The position numbers were made by a program, and so were the translations under genes. The notes beneath the pieces were generated by a model. It had not been told where the DNA came from and did not search any database. It saw nothing but the letters and a program-made list of their open reading frames with translations. Positions 16,203 through 24,956 of a stretch of DNA of 44,640 nucleotides are shown here, in pieces (within the stretch, counting starts at the first letter, position 1; every line of letters starts with the position of its first letter). The DNA is from Nitratireductor sp. (GTDB lineage: Bacteria > Pseudomonadota > Alphaproteobacteria > Rhizobiales > Rhizobiaceae), in assembly GCA_020441665.1 (NCBI GenBank), contig JAGRLT010000059.1:1-44640 (forward strand), read 5' to 3'.

Positions 16203-16610
16203 GTTATTTTCTCCGTCGCCTCTTGATATTTGAGATGATACAAAACAACAGGTGTTAGAACATGCGATATCGTCAATTTAAATAGATATCATGAAATATT
16301 CTTCATTTTCGATACATTCCATCTATGCTGCGAAGCGTGTCGAGACAGAGATTCCCGATTGCCTCTCCATTCATCGCCCCGTTGCGGGGAACATCTGAGC
16401 ATATGGATTGGAATCGCGGCTGTCCCCTGTTTTCTCACACGCGAGAATCACGACTGGTCCGGTTGCGCAACCGGCCAAAGCAGGTAACCTGACCATGCTT
16501 CGGCGGAAAAACAACAGCGGCAAGAATCGGGATTTGGGTTTCTCAGGCAGTTTGAAAGTAATGGATTCCAAAAAAGTTTTACGCTTTCGGCGCCATGGCA
16601 ATATCGGATT
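16203..16610. promoter_or_regulatory. Divergent control region with a perfect 16-bp palindrome
   Basis: This 408-bp gap separates the metallopeptidase from the envelope operon. The left part (16203-16330) is AT-rich and holds two GATATC boxes (16266-16271 and 16285-16290), a plausible promoter zone. At 16459-16474 lies CCGGTTGCGCAACCGG, a perfect 16-bp palindrome about 135 bp upstream of the operon start. A 73-codon frame at 16408-16629 crosses the palindrome and has no credible protein features. Operator function is inferred from symmetry only. Confidence 0.4.
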
Positions 16611-18050
16611 GTGCCGATGCCAGGCGTAAGCGAAGCCATAGGCAAGCTGCTCGATCGCGGAGAGCAGATCAGCGCGCAACCGGGTTTTCTCAGACCGATC
16701 GATACAAAGGGATTGGCCAGGTCTCTCAACATCGATGCCGAATCGCAGGTCAACGGATCCAACGAACTGCCGGAGACGGGTGCCAGCGAACTGGATTCGA
16801 AGGAGAAGGAAATTGTCCAGTATCTGCTGAGCGAATACCACTGGCAGGCGGATGAGTTCTATTCGCAGTTACGTGCCTATTCCAACCGACTGACGCAGTT
16901 CTCGATCCGGGCGGAGTTTCAAAGGCTCAGGATTCTGGCGCAGGACACGCTGGCGCGACTGAGGGCGGCGAGCAGCCAGGCGGAAGCCGATCTCGGTCCG
17001 AAGTTCGAGCTTTTCCGGGAACGCCGCCAGGAACTCGACGATTTCCGGAAGAAACATCGCCTGGCACGCCCGGCGCGCGACGCCTCGGGCATGGTTTTCA
17101 CCGTCGGGCTGCTGGTATTTCTCGCCGCGATCGAATCCGCGCTCAACGGCGTGTTTTTCTCCCAGGGTTCCGATCTGGGCCTGCTCGGCGGCATCGGCAC
17201 CGCGATCGGCATTTCGCTGGTAAACGTCACGGCCGCGTTCCTCGCCGGCCTTGGCCCCGCAAGATGGCTTTTCCATCGCAACTGGCTGCTGAAGCTGGTC
17301 GCCCTCATCCTGCTGTTGGCATATGTGGCGGCGACGTTTGGCCTGCAGGCTTTTGCCGCCCATTTCCGCGACGCCTCCGCGCAGCTGGAAGGCAGCGAAG
17401 CCTTCCGCACGGCGGTGGCGAGCCTTTGGAGCAATCCATTCCGCCTTCAGGACATCAATTCCTACTATCTTGTCGGCCTCGGTCTCGTCTTTTCGCTTTT
17501 CGCATTCCTGAAAGGTCTGTTCGGGGACGATCCCTATCCGGGATACGGCGCGACGAGCAGACGGTACATCGCCTCCCGCGATGACTATTCGAACGAGCAC
17601 GACGCGCTTTTCAATTCACTCGAGGATGCGAAGGATACCTGCATCGAGGAACTCGATTCCGGCGTTGCGAAACTGCCGAAATACCCCCAGGCGGCGGCCG
17701 AAATCCATGTCCAGAGAACGGCGATCGCCGGCAAGTTCAAAGCCTATGAAACGGGGCTGGAGGAAGCGGTCAATCAGCTTCTCTCGCGCTACAGGCAGCG
17801 CAACAAGGCACACCGCAACACCGCGCCGCCCGGCTACTTCGGCGAGAAGTGGACGCTTCCCCAAAGGGTTTCCGAAAGCGCCGAGGCAAAGGCGCTCCAG
17901 GCCACGGCGCCGGAACCGGATCTGAACATCGACGCCATGCTTGGCGAACTCAACGAGCTCGCCGGCAAGGTCCTCGACACCTATTCCGGGCTGGTCGAAC
18001 GCTATCCTCACCCCACGAGACTGACCGATGGCAAGAAACAAGAGGCGTAG
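16611..18050 (+). CDS. Four-helix membrane protein of unknown function, first gene of the motor-like operon
   Basis: A 479-residue protein. The cytoplasmic-looking N-terminus (1-155) is helical with coiled-coil character at about 60-150. Four TM helices follow at about 160-180, 190-215, 225-250 and 285-303, then a ~175-residue soluble C-terminal region. I do not recognise the family. The start is GTG 16611 or ATG 16617 (MPMPG), neither with a strong ribosome site. Its 3' end overlaps the next gene by 23 bp. In the operon it is joined to a VWA-like periplasmic protein, a MotA/ExbB-like channel and a MotB/OmpA-like protein, so it is probably an inner-membrane component or regulator of that complex (inference). 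Confidence 0.8.
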   Translation: MPMPGVSEAIGKLLDRGEQISAQPGFLRPIDTKGLARSLNIDAESQVNGSNELPETGASELDSKEKEIVQYLLSEYHWQADEFYSQLRAYSNRLTQFSIRAEFQRLRILAQDTLARLRAASSQAEADLGPKFELFRERRQELDDFRKKHRLARPARDASGMVFTVGLLVFLAAIESALNGVFFSQGSDLGLLGGIGTAIGISLVNVTAAFLAGLGPARWLFHRNWLLKLVALILLLAYVAATFGLQAFAAHFRDASAQLEGSEAFRTAVASLWSNPFRLQDINSYYLVGLGLVFSLFAFLKGLFGDDPYPGYGATSRRYIASRDDYSNEHDALFNSLEDAKDTCIEELDSGVAKLPKYPQAAAEIHVQRTAIAGKFKAYETGLEEAVNQLLSRYRQRNKAHRNTAPPGYFGEKWTLPQRVSESAEAKALQATAPEPDLNIDAMLGELNELAGKVLDTYSGLVERYPHPTRLTDGKKQEA

Positions 18051-18858
18051 TTCCCGCAAGCCCCGGGGAGCCGGCAATGGAAACACCACCGGGATCATCA
18101 TGATGGTCGCCGGCGCGATCGTGATCCTTGGGATGCTGGGCGCGAACTACTGGCTGAAAAGTTCTTTCGTCGAACTGGACGCCGCAAACTGTCCGGTAAC
18201 GGGTCCCCGCTCCATTCGCGTCGTCATGATCGATCGCAGCGACCCGATCTCCGGCCAGCAGGCTCTGCGTATCAAGCAGGTCGTCGATGACCTTGCCGAC
18301 CGGTCGGAAACGGGAGAGCGGTTCGATTTTTTTGTCTTCGAAGGCGACGCCAAGGCCGTTCTGGAGCCGGTTCTCTCGGTCTGCGCACCGGGAAAACCCG
18401 AAGCGGCAAACGAGCTCTATCAAAACCCGGAAAAGATTCGCAGGCGCTATGTCGATCGGTTCATCACACCGGTAAAGGCGGTTGTCGACGAACTCACCAG
18501 CGAGAATGAACTGCCGACCTCGCCAATTCTGGAAAGCCTGCGCGCGGCGGCTTTGTGGTCGTTTGGCGCGCAGAAGTCAGGGGCAATCCCGCTCCGCCTG
18601 ACCTTGGTTTCCGACATGATCCAGAATTCGCAAAACCTCTCTCACTACAAACGCGATGCGCTTTTTGAAGACTTGCGGGACAGCGCCGGCTGGAACGTCC
18701 TGCGCCCCGACCTGAAGGGCGCCGATGTCCAGATACTCTATCTGCTGCGCCCTCCCGGCTCCAAGGCAAGCAGGATACAAAATCGCGGCCACCAGCTTTT
18801 CTGGGAGAAGCTCATCGAGGCCGGCGGTGGTCGGCTGACCGGGTTTGACCTCTATTAG
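18028..18858 (+). CDS. Single-TM periplasmic protein with VWA-like start, motor-operon component
   Basis: A 276-residue protein with a very basic N-terminus (ARNKRRSSRKPRG), one TM helix at about 22-43 and a ~230-residue periplasmic domain. The domain opens with RSIRVVMIDRSDPISG (about 61-76): a hydrophobic strand followed by D-R-S-D, placed as in a von Willebrand A metal site though not the canonical DxSxS. Later strands LRLTLVSDMIQNS and VQILYLLRPP fit an alpha/beta Rossmann-like fold. I know no named family with certainty. It overlaps the upstream gene by 23 bp and is followed after 9 bp by the channel gene. It may sense or bind an envelope ligand for the motor complex (inference). Confidence 0.78.
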   Translation: MARNKRRSSRKPRGAGNGNTTGIIMMVAGAIVILGMLGANYWLKSSFVELDAANCPVTGPRSIRVVMIDRSDPISGQQALRIKQVVDDLADRSETGERFDFFVFEGDAKAVLEPVLSVCAPGKPEAANELYQNPEKIRRRYVDRFITPVKAVVDELTSENELPTSPILESLRAAALWSFGAQKSGAIPLRLTLVSDMIQNSQNLSHYKRDALFEDLRDSAGWNVLRPDLKGADVQILYLLRPPGSKASRIQNRGHQLFWEKLIEAGGGRLTGFDLY

Positions 18859-18867
18859 GACGCAGCC

Positions 18868-19992
18868 ATGACCGCACGAAAATCCGACGAACCCGCTGAT
18901 CCGCCCGGCGATGCAAAGGGTAGGAGCAAGACGGCCGCAAACGACCGCAAGCTTGTCAGGCGCCGCTGGCACACCGACCAGATGCCGGACAAGGGCCTGT
19001 TCGCCATTATCGCCTTCATCGGTTTCGCGATGATCATCGCGCTCAAGATTTTCACCGCGCTGCCATCGTGGATAGTGGCCATTCTGGCGGCCTGCGTGAT
19101 GTTCGCATATCTGGTGATCGCCCTGCGAATGCCGAAACTGGTCCTGCGGCTCGACCGCCTTGGCGACAATTTCTACTATCTCGGCTTCATCTTCACGCTT
19201 GCGAGCCTTTCGGCGGCGCTGATGCAGATTCAAAACAGCGAATCCGTCGTCAAGGCGGTTCTCGGCAGTTTCGGCATCGCCCTGATGACGACGATTATCG
19301 GCATCGCCGGCCGCGTTGTCCTGGTGCAGATGCGCGGCGAGCTCGACGAGATCGAGCAGGAAACGCGCCGCAGCCTGGTCGAGCGATCCGAAACGCTCAA
19401 GGACGAACTCTCCAGCCTGATTACCGACTTTTCCGTCCTGCGTACCTCGATTTCGCAGATGACGCAGGAAGCCAAGGAACTGTCCACCCAGGCAATCGAC
19501 AAACGGCTGGATCTGGTTTCCCAGGCGGCGGAAAGCGCCGCCAGGCGCCTCGATGAAAGCTTCGGCTCCCAATTGAAGAACATCACCGAGATCGATGCCG
19601 CGCTGGAACAGATGCGAAACCGGATGGGCGACGCGGTTTCCCAGATGGCTTCCCAGATGGCTTCCCAGTCGGAAGCGGAGCGGCAAGCGGTCCGCGACCT
19701 GTCGCTGGAAGCGGTAAGCGCCATCCGCACCGCCTCGGCGAGCCTCAACACAGCTCAAAGCCAGGCCCTGAAGGCCGTCGAGGCAAGCCTTCAGACCGCC
19801 GACAGGGCCATGGAAACCCTCGACAAGCCGGTCACACTGGATTCCACCTCGCGCGAGCGCCTCAACAAGCTGGCGGCTTCCATCGAGACCATCATAGCGC
19901 GTCTGCACGATGCTGTTGAAAACAGCAGAAAGCATACCGGCCTTTCCAGGGCGCGATGGCTTTCCTTCTGGCGCGGGGATGCAACGGAATGA
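18868..19992 (+). CDS. MotA/TolQ/ExbB-like proton-channel protein with coiled-coil tail
   Basis: A 374-residue protein. A basic cytoplasmic N-terminus is followed by TM helices at about 44-63, 66-86, 103-120 and 129-153. The last helix reads GSFGIALMTTIIGIAGRVV; the ALxTTxxG pattern with paired Thr (141-142) is the pore signature of the ExbB/TolQ/MotA superfamily. After the membrane part comes a ~215-residue coiled-coil tail rather than a MotA-type cytoplasmic power loop, an architecture shared with ZorA of the Zorya defence system. In the family five such subunits surround a dimer of the B subunit and rotate using an ion gradient. A small in-frame tandem repeat (QMASQMASQ) lies in the tail. 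Its stop overlaps the next start (ATGA). Confidence 0.83.
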   Translation: MTARKSDEPADPPGDAKGRSKTAANDRKLVRRRWHTDQMPDKGLFAIIAFIGFAMIIALKIFTALPSWIVAILAACVMFAYLVIALRMPKLVLRLDRLGDNFYYLGFIFTLASLSAALMQIQNSESVVKAVLGSFGIALMTTIIGIAGRVVLVQMRGELDEIEQETRRSLVERSETLKDELSSLITDFSVLRTSISQMTQEAKELSTQAIDKRLDLVSQAAESAARRLDESFGSQLKNITEIDAALEQMRNRMGDAVSQMASQMASQSEAERQAVRDLSLEAVSAIRTASASLNTAQSQALKAVEASLQTADRAMETLDKPVTLDSTSRERLNKLAASIETIIARLHDAVENSRKHTGLSRARWLSFWRGDATE

Positions 19993-21161
19993 CCAGCATG
20001 AATCCCGAGCTGATAGACGACAGGGAGTACCGGCGCGGCATGATCCTCGGCCTGACGCTGGCCGAGGTTCTGCTCTTGCTGCTGTTCTTGCTGATGCTGG
20101 CGCTCGGCAGCGAGCTGATCGACCTGCAGGACAGGTTGGGGCGGGCGGAGGACGGAACCGCCGCGGAACAAAACAGGGTATTGCAGGCCGATCTGACCGA
20201 GGCGGAGCAGCAGTTGCAGGTCTACAAGACGCTTTTGCCCGACCTGAAGATGGTTCCATCCCTCAAATTGCCCCTCGATGCAGCCGCCAGGATCGACCCG
20301 AACGATCCGCCATCGGTGTTGAAACGCGGTGTGGACCTTCAGATCGCCCTCGGGCTCGACAGGCCGGCGGGCGCAGACGACGTGGCAGGGGTCGAAGAAC
20401 TGCTGAAACGCCTGCCGGACATCAGCGAACTCAAATTGCAGAACGAGCGCCTGAGATCCCAATTGAGTGAGAACGGGTCGATAACCGAGCGCCTCGAGCA
20501 ACTGACGGCAGAACAGGACGCGAGCAGTTCCAGTGACGGCCTTGCGCGCCTGCTGGACAATCTGGGTCCGCTGGTGGACCGGTTTGAGGCACAGAACGGA
20601 CGCAAGCCCACTGCCGATGAACTGGCGCTTGTACTGAAGGAAAGCATTGGCCTCTATCGCACCGACAAGTCCCGGTGGCCGCCAATCATCAATCTTTCGG
20701 AAGCCAACAACCACTTCTTTGAAAGGGGCTCCGCGGCCCTCACGCCCGGCTTCCGCGCAAGCCTCCAGAGCGAAATACCGGATCGGCTGCTTGAACTTCT
20801 TCGCCAGTACGACGTCGATACGATAGAGGTCATCGGGCATACGGATGAGCAGCCGATACGCGGCAGGCTCTCCAATCTGGACGATGCGCTGCTGGGAGCA
20901 GCAAGCGGTCAGCCGGCGGGCGATGCGCTGTCGGCGGCCGACAATGCCGGATTGGGCATGGCCCGGGCCGTGACCGTCATGAAGGTTCTCCGTTCAGATC
21001 CCAGGCTCGCCGGGTGGGAGATCATCCCGCTCACCGGAGCGCAATTGATCGACAGTAACGGCAAGCTGTCGAGCGGGCGCGCGGGCGACGTCCGCGAGCG
21101 CCGCAGAATTGAAATAAGGCTGCGCGGCTCGGGAGGAACGGACCCGGCGAGGAAAGGCTGA
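19989..21161 (+). CDS. MotB/ZorB-like protein with OmpA peptidoglycan-binding domain
   Basis: A 390-residue protein. The start ATG 19989 overlaps the channel gene's stop by 4 bp; the longer frame from 19956 lies inside that gene. A single TM helix at about 19-40 carries Glu26 where MotB, TolR, ExbD and ZorB have an ion-binding Asp. A coiled-coil/helical linker (45-225) leads to an OmpA-like domain (about 235-378) with VIGHTDEQP (281-289), the ADNAGLGMARA helix (317-327) and ERRRIEIRL (370-378), all typical for diaminopimelate/peptidoglycan binding. Last gene of the operon, followed by a strong terminator. It should pair with the upstream MotA/ExbB-like protein as a cell-wall-anchored stator (family knowledge plus inference). 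Confidence 0.87.
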   Translation: MTSMNPELIDDREYRRGMILGLTLAEVLLLLLFLLMLALGSELIDLQDRLGRAEDGTAAEQNRVLQADLTEAEQQLQVYKTLLPDLKMVPSLKLPLDAAARIDPNDPPSVLKRGVDLQIALGLDRPAGADDVAGVEELLKRLPDISELKLQNERLRSQLSENGSITERLEQLTAEQDASSSSDGLARLLDNLGPLVDRFEAQNGRKPTADELALVLKESIGLYRTDKSRWPPIINLSEANNHFFERGSAALTPGFRASLQSEIPDRLLELLRQYDVDTIEVIGHTDEQPIRGRLSNLDDALLGAASGQPAGDALSAADNAGLGMARAVTVMKVLRSDPRLAGWEIIPLTGAQLIDSNGKLSSGRAGDVRERRRIEIRLRGSGGTDPARKG

Positions 21162-21186
21162 TCCGCTCCCGCGCCCTGCCCGCCTT

Positions 21187-21213
21187 CGCGCCGTCATGAA
21201 TCCTGACGGCGCG
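21187..21213. terminator. Bidirectional hairpin terminator after the motor-like operon
   Basis: CGCGCCGTCA (21187-21196), a 7-nt loop and TGACGGCGCG (21204-21213) form a perfect 10-bp stem between the convergent operon and doeD. The plus-strand side is followed by a T-rich stretch (ATTGGTATTTT), as expected for intrinsic termination. Confidence 0.85.
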
Positions 21214-21228
21214 ATTGGTATTTTCGGG

Positions 21229-22596
21229 TTAGAGCACCGTCTCGACGGCCTTCTTCGTCGCCGCCACGATCTTGTCCGCTTCCTCGCGGGAAAGGCACAG
21301 CGGCGGCGCGAAGCCGATAATGTCGCCCTGCGGCATGGCGCGGGCGATGACGCCGTTCTTCGCCATTTCGCCGACCACGGTGGGGCCGACCTTTTTCGCC
21401 GGATCGAAGAACTGGCGCCGTTCGCGGTTCTCGACCAGTTCCACCGCGCACAACATGCCCTCGCCGCGCACCTCGCCGACATTTTCATGATCGGCCAGCG
21501 CTGCCTTCATCTGGCTGTTGAAATAGGCGCCGACCTCTTTCGCATTGTCGACCAGCTTGAGCCTGTCGAGCAGTTCGAGATTGGCGACACCCGCAGCCGC
21601 TCCGATCGGATGCGCCGAATAGGTCCAGCCATGGCCGATCGGGCCGAATTCATCGGCGCCCTGTTCGAGCACCTTCCAGACCTTTTCGGAGATGATCGAG
21701 CCCGAAAGCGGCGCATAGGCCGAGGTCAGCCCCTTGGCGATGGTGATGATGTCGGCCTCGATGCCGAAATGCGTCGTGCCCATCATCGTCCCGAGGCGGC
21801 CGAAACCGGTCACCACCTCGTCGACGATCAGCAGAATGTCATGCTTTGCGAGCACCGCCTGGATCGCCTCCCAATAGCCCGCGGGCGGCGGCACGATGCC
21901 GCCGGTTCCAAGCACCGGCTCGCCGATGAAGGCGGCGATCGTCTCCGCCCCTTCCGCCTCGATCAGCTTTTCCAGCTCCCGGACGCAATGGGCGGTGAAA
22001 TCCGCCTCGCTCATCGAAAGGTCGTCGCGGCGGTAGTAGTAGGGCGATGTGGTGCGCAGCACACGCGCCAGCGGCAGGTCGAACGTCTTGTGAAACGCAT
22101 CGAGCCCGGTCAGCGAGCCGGTCATCAGGCCCGAGCCGTGATAGGCGCGCCCGCGCGCGATGATCTTCTTCTTTTCCGGCCGACCGAGCACGTTGTTGTA
22201 ATACCACACGAGCTTGACATTGGTCTCGTTGGCGTCCGACCCCGACAGGCCGAAATAGACCCGGCACATATTGGCCGGCGCCCGGTCGACCACCATCTTG
22301 GCGAGCGTCACCGAGGCTTCGGTGCCATGGCCGACATAGGAGTGGTAATAGGCAAGCTCTCTTGCCTGTCTGGCGATCGCGTCGGCGACCTCCGTGCGGC
22401 CATAGCCGATATTGACGCAATAGAGCCCGGCAAAGCCGTCCAGCAGCTTGTTGCCGTCGCGATCCTCGATATAGACGCCGCTGCCGCCGGCGATGATCCG
22501 GTTGGGGCTTTCGCCGCGCGCATGCTGCGCCAGATGCGACGACGCATGAATGAAATGATCGCGGTCCCATTGGTCCAGTTGGTCGTTTCTGAGCAT
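21229..22596 (-). CDS. doeD: Class III aminotransferase, probably diaminobutyrate transaminase of ectoine degradation
   Basis: A 455-residue PLP enzyme of the omega-aminotransferase class. The visible marks are [27 protein letters not shown], the Asp of [10 protein letters not shown] that pairs with the PLP ring, and the Schiff-base Lys in [14 protein letters not shown]. The start is ATG 22596 behind AAAGGAG. It is divergent from doeA and doeB, which fits DoeD, the enzyme that turns L-2,4-diaminobutyrate into aspartate semialdehyde. Sequence alone would also allow another omega-amine:pyruvate transaminase, so the substrate rests on context. The 126-bp gap to doeA carries both promoters; I see no clear operator there. 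Confidence 0.85.
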   Translation of the reverse strand: MLRNDQLDQWDRDHFIHASSHLAQHARGESPNRIIAGGSGVYIEDRDGNKLLDGFAGLYCVNIGYGRTEVADAIARQARELAYYHSYVGHGTEASVTLAKMVVDRAPANMCRVYFGLSGSDANETNVKLVWYYNNVLGRPEKKKIIARGRAYHGSGLMTGSLTGLDAFHKTFDLPLARVLRTTSPYYYRRDDLSMSEADFTAHCVRELEKLIEAEGAETIAAFIGEPVLGTGGIVPPPAGYWEAIQAVLAKHDILLIVDEVVTGFGRLGTMMGTTHFGIEADIITIAKGLTSAYAPLSGSIISEKVWKVLEQGADEFGPIGHGWTYSAHPIGAAAGVANLELLDRLKLVDNAKEVGAYFNSQMKAALADHENVGEVRGEGMLCAVELVENRERRQFFDPAKKVGPTVVGEMAKNGVIARAMPQGDIIGFAPPLCLSREEADKIVAATKKAVETVL

Positions 22597-22722
22597 GCGT
22601 CTAAACTCCTTTTGCCTTACCGATTGCCGCATCCATGATAGGAAAGCACGGCCCGTCGTCGATCCTTGCGAGCCTTATCAAATGTCGGCCCGCCGGGAAA
22701 CGTCAAAAAACCGGAATACCCC

Positions 22723-23910
22723 ATGATCGCCCCAACGCTTTTTTTCTCCGTCGATGAATTCGGCCAACGCATCGCCAGGACCCGCCGGGCGATGGCCGAA
22801 AGCAACATCGACCTCCTCATCGTCTCCGACCCTTCCAACATGAACTGGCTTACCGGCTATGACGGCTGGTCTTTCTATGTCCATCAGTGCGTGGTGCTTA
22901 GCCTCGATGGCGAACCGGTCTGGTTCGGCCGCGGCCAGGATGCCAATGGCGCGGTGCGCACCTGTTTCATGCGGCATGAAAACATCGTCGGCTATCCGGA
23001 CCATTACGTTCAGTCCACCGAGCGCCACCCGATGGACTACCTGTCCGCCAGGCTTGAAGAGCGTGGCTGGGACCGGCTGCGCATCGGCGTCGAGATGGAC
23101 AATTACTGGTTTTCGGCTGCCGCCTTCGCCTCCCTGCGCAAACACCTGCCCAACGCGAAATTCAGCGATGCGACCGCGCTGGTGAACTGGCAGCGCGCGG
23201 TGAAATCGGAAACCGAACTCGGCTACATGCGCGCCGCCGGCCGGATCGTCAGCCGCATGCATCGCCGCATCGTGGAGAAGATCGAGCCCGGAATGCGCAA
23301 ATGCGATCTCGTTGCCGAAATCTACGATGCCGGCCTGCGCTACGACGAGGCGATCGGCGCCGGCGGCGACTATCCGGCCATCGTGCCGCTGCTGCCTTCC
23401 GGGTCTGACGCCGCCGCGCCGCATCTGACCTGGGACGACAGGCCGATGCAATCGGGCGAAGGCACCTTCTTCGAGATTGCCGGTACCGTTCACCGCTACC
23501 ACTGCCCGCTCTCGCGCACCGTCTTTCTCGGCAAGCCGACACAGACCTTCCTCGATGCGGAAAAGGCCGTGCTCGAAGGCATGGAGGCCGGCCTTGAAAA
23601 GGCGCGCGCGGGAAATCGCTGCGAGGACATCGCCAATGCCTTCTTTGCCGTCCTGAGGAAATACGGCATCGAAAAGGACAACCGCACCGGCTATCCGATC
23701 GGCGTTTCCTATCCGCCCGATTGGGGCGAGCGCACCATGTCGCTGCGCCCGGGCGACGAAAGCCTGCTCGAAAACAACATGACCTTCCACTTCATGACCG
23801 GGCTGTGGATGGAGGATTGGGGCTTCGAGATCACCGAAAGCATCGTCATCGGCGATGGCGCGCCGGAATGCCTCGCCAATGTCGAGCGCAAGCTCTTCGT
23901 CAAAGACTGA
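22723..23910 (+). CDS. doeA: Ectoine hydrolase DoeA (EutD)
   Basis: A 395-residue protein of the M24 (creatinase/aminopeptidase P) fold. The N-terminal creatinase-like domain (1-155) includes SDPSNMNWLTGYDGWSFYVHQ, and the C-terminal pita-bread domain includes EIAGTVHRYHCPLSRTVFLG and YPPDWGE. The usual M24 metal ligands are not conserved, as is characteristic of ectoine hydrolases. The enzyme opens the ectoine ring to N-alpha-acetyl-L-2,4-diaminobutyrate (and the gamma isomer). The start is ATG 22723 (IAPTLFFSVDEF). doeB follows after 19 bp. Called eutD in Sinorhizobium. Confidence 0.92.
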   Translation: MIAPTLFFSVDEFGQRIARTRRAMAESNIDLLIVSDPSNMNWLTGYDGWSFYVHQCVVLSLDGEPVWFGRGQDANGAVRTCFMRHENIVGYPDHYVQSTERHPMDYLSARLEERGWDRLRIGVEMDNYWFSAAAFASLRKHLPNAKFSDATALVNWQRAVKSETELGYMRAAGRIVSRMHRRIVEKIEPGMRKCDLVAEIYDAGLRYDEAIGAGGDYPAIVPLLPSGSDAAAPHLTWDDRPMQSGEGTFFEIAGTVHRYHCPLSRTVFLGKPTQTFLDAEKAVLEGMEAGLEKARAGNRCEDIANAFFAVLRKYGIEKDNRTGYPIGVSYPPDWGERTMSLRPGDESLLENNMTFHFMTGLWMEDWGFEITESIVIGDGAPECLANVERKLFVKD

Positions 23911-23929
23911 CCGCGACAGGAGCGAATAG

Positions 23930-24922
23930 ATGCGCGACAACCCGATCACGCCGACCATTCCCCTCGATCAGGACGGCATTCATCACGGCTTCCTGAAACT
24001 GCCCCACAGCCGGGACGACAGCGCCTGGGGCTCGGTGATGATCCCGATCACCGTGATCAGGAACGGCGAAGGGCCGACAGCCCTACTGACCGGCGCCAAT
24101 CACGGCGACGAATATGAAGGACCGGTGGCGCTGCAGGGCCTGGCCCTCGAATTGAACCCGCGCGACATGACCGGCCGGGTGATCATTATTCCCTATTTCA
24201 ACTATCCCGCCTTCCGCGCCGCGACCCGCACCTCGCCGATCGACAAGGGCAACCTGAACCGCGCCTTTCCCGGTCGGCCCGACGGCAGCGTGACCGAAAA
24301 GATCGCCGACTACTTTCAGCGCACGCTGCTGCCGCTTGCCGATGTGGTGCTGGACTTTCACTCCGGCGGCAGGACGCTGGACTTTCTCCCCTTCGCCGCC
24401 GCCCATGTTCTGGAAGACAAGCGGCAGCAGGCAGACTGCGTCGCCGCCATGCGGGCCTTCAACGCGCCTTTCTCGGTGATGATGCTCGAGATCGATGCTG
24501 TCGGCATGTACGACACGGCGGCCGAGGAGATGGGCAAGGTGTTCGTCACGACCGAGCTCGGCGGCGGCGGCAGCGCAACCGCGCGGTCGGTGGCCATTGC
24601 GCGCAAAGGCGCCCGCAACCTTCTCATCCATGCCGGCATCCTGAAGGGGAAACCGACGGTCGAGCCGAGCCGCAATCTCGAAATGCCCGATGACGACTGC
24701 TTCCATTTCGCCGAACAGGACGGCATGATCGAGATGGTGGCGGATCTCGGTGAAACGGTCTTGAAGGGCGATCTGCTGGCCCGCATCTGGCCCGCCGACC
24801 GCACCGGCACGGCCCCTGCCGAATATCGGGCCAGACGCGCCGGCATCCTCGCCAGCCGGCATTTTCCGGGCCTCGTCAAATCCGGCGACTGCCTTGCCGT
24901 CATTGCGGTGGAAGCCAGTTGA
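23930..24922 (+). CDS. doeB: N-alpha-acetyl-L-2,4-diaminobutyrate deacetylase DoeB (EutE)
   Basis: A 330-residue zinc hydrolase of the succinylglutamate desuccinylase/aspartoacylase family. The metal site is visible as GANHGDEYEG (His and Glu), with the third ligand His in VLDFHSGG. An Arg-rich substrate pocket is suggested by FRAATRTSPIDKGNLNRAFPG, and the catalytic Glu is in VTTELGGGG. A C-terminal barrel-like domain begins at about 255. It removes the acetyl group released by DoeA action, giving diaminobutyrate for the aminotransferase. The start is ATG 23930 with a GACAGGAG site. It ends 34 bp before the first sugar-acid gene, so read-through is possible. Confidence 0.92.
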   Translation: MRDNPITPTIPLDQDGIHHGFLKLPHSRDDSAWGSVMIPITVIRNGEGPTALLTGANHGDEYEGPVALQGLALELNPRDMTGRVIIIPYFNYPAFRAATRTSPIDKGNLNRAFPGRPDGSVTEKIADYFQRTLLPLADVVLDFHSGGRTLDFLPFAAAHVLEDKRQQADCVAAMRAFNAPFSVMMLEIDAVGMYDTAAEEMGKVFVTTELGGGGSATARSVAIARKGARNLLIHAGILKGKPTVEPSRNLEMPDDDCFHFAEQDGMIEMVADLGETVLKGDLLARIWPADRTGTAPAEYRARRAGILASRHFPGLVKSGDCLAVIAVEAS

Positions 24923-24956
24923 GAAGATGAACCCGAATCGAGAGCGGACGCGCTGA

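Noticed and set aside
16408-16629. 73-codon reading frame before the motor operon
   Set aside because: It crosses the palindrome, has no signal or family feature and no clear ribosome site.
16611-21161. Complete Zorya defence system
   Set aside because: The A/B pair resembles ZorAB, but no ZorC, ZorD (helicase/nuclease) or ZorE gene lies on either side; neighbours are a peptidase and ectoine genes.
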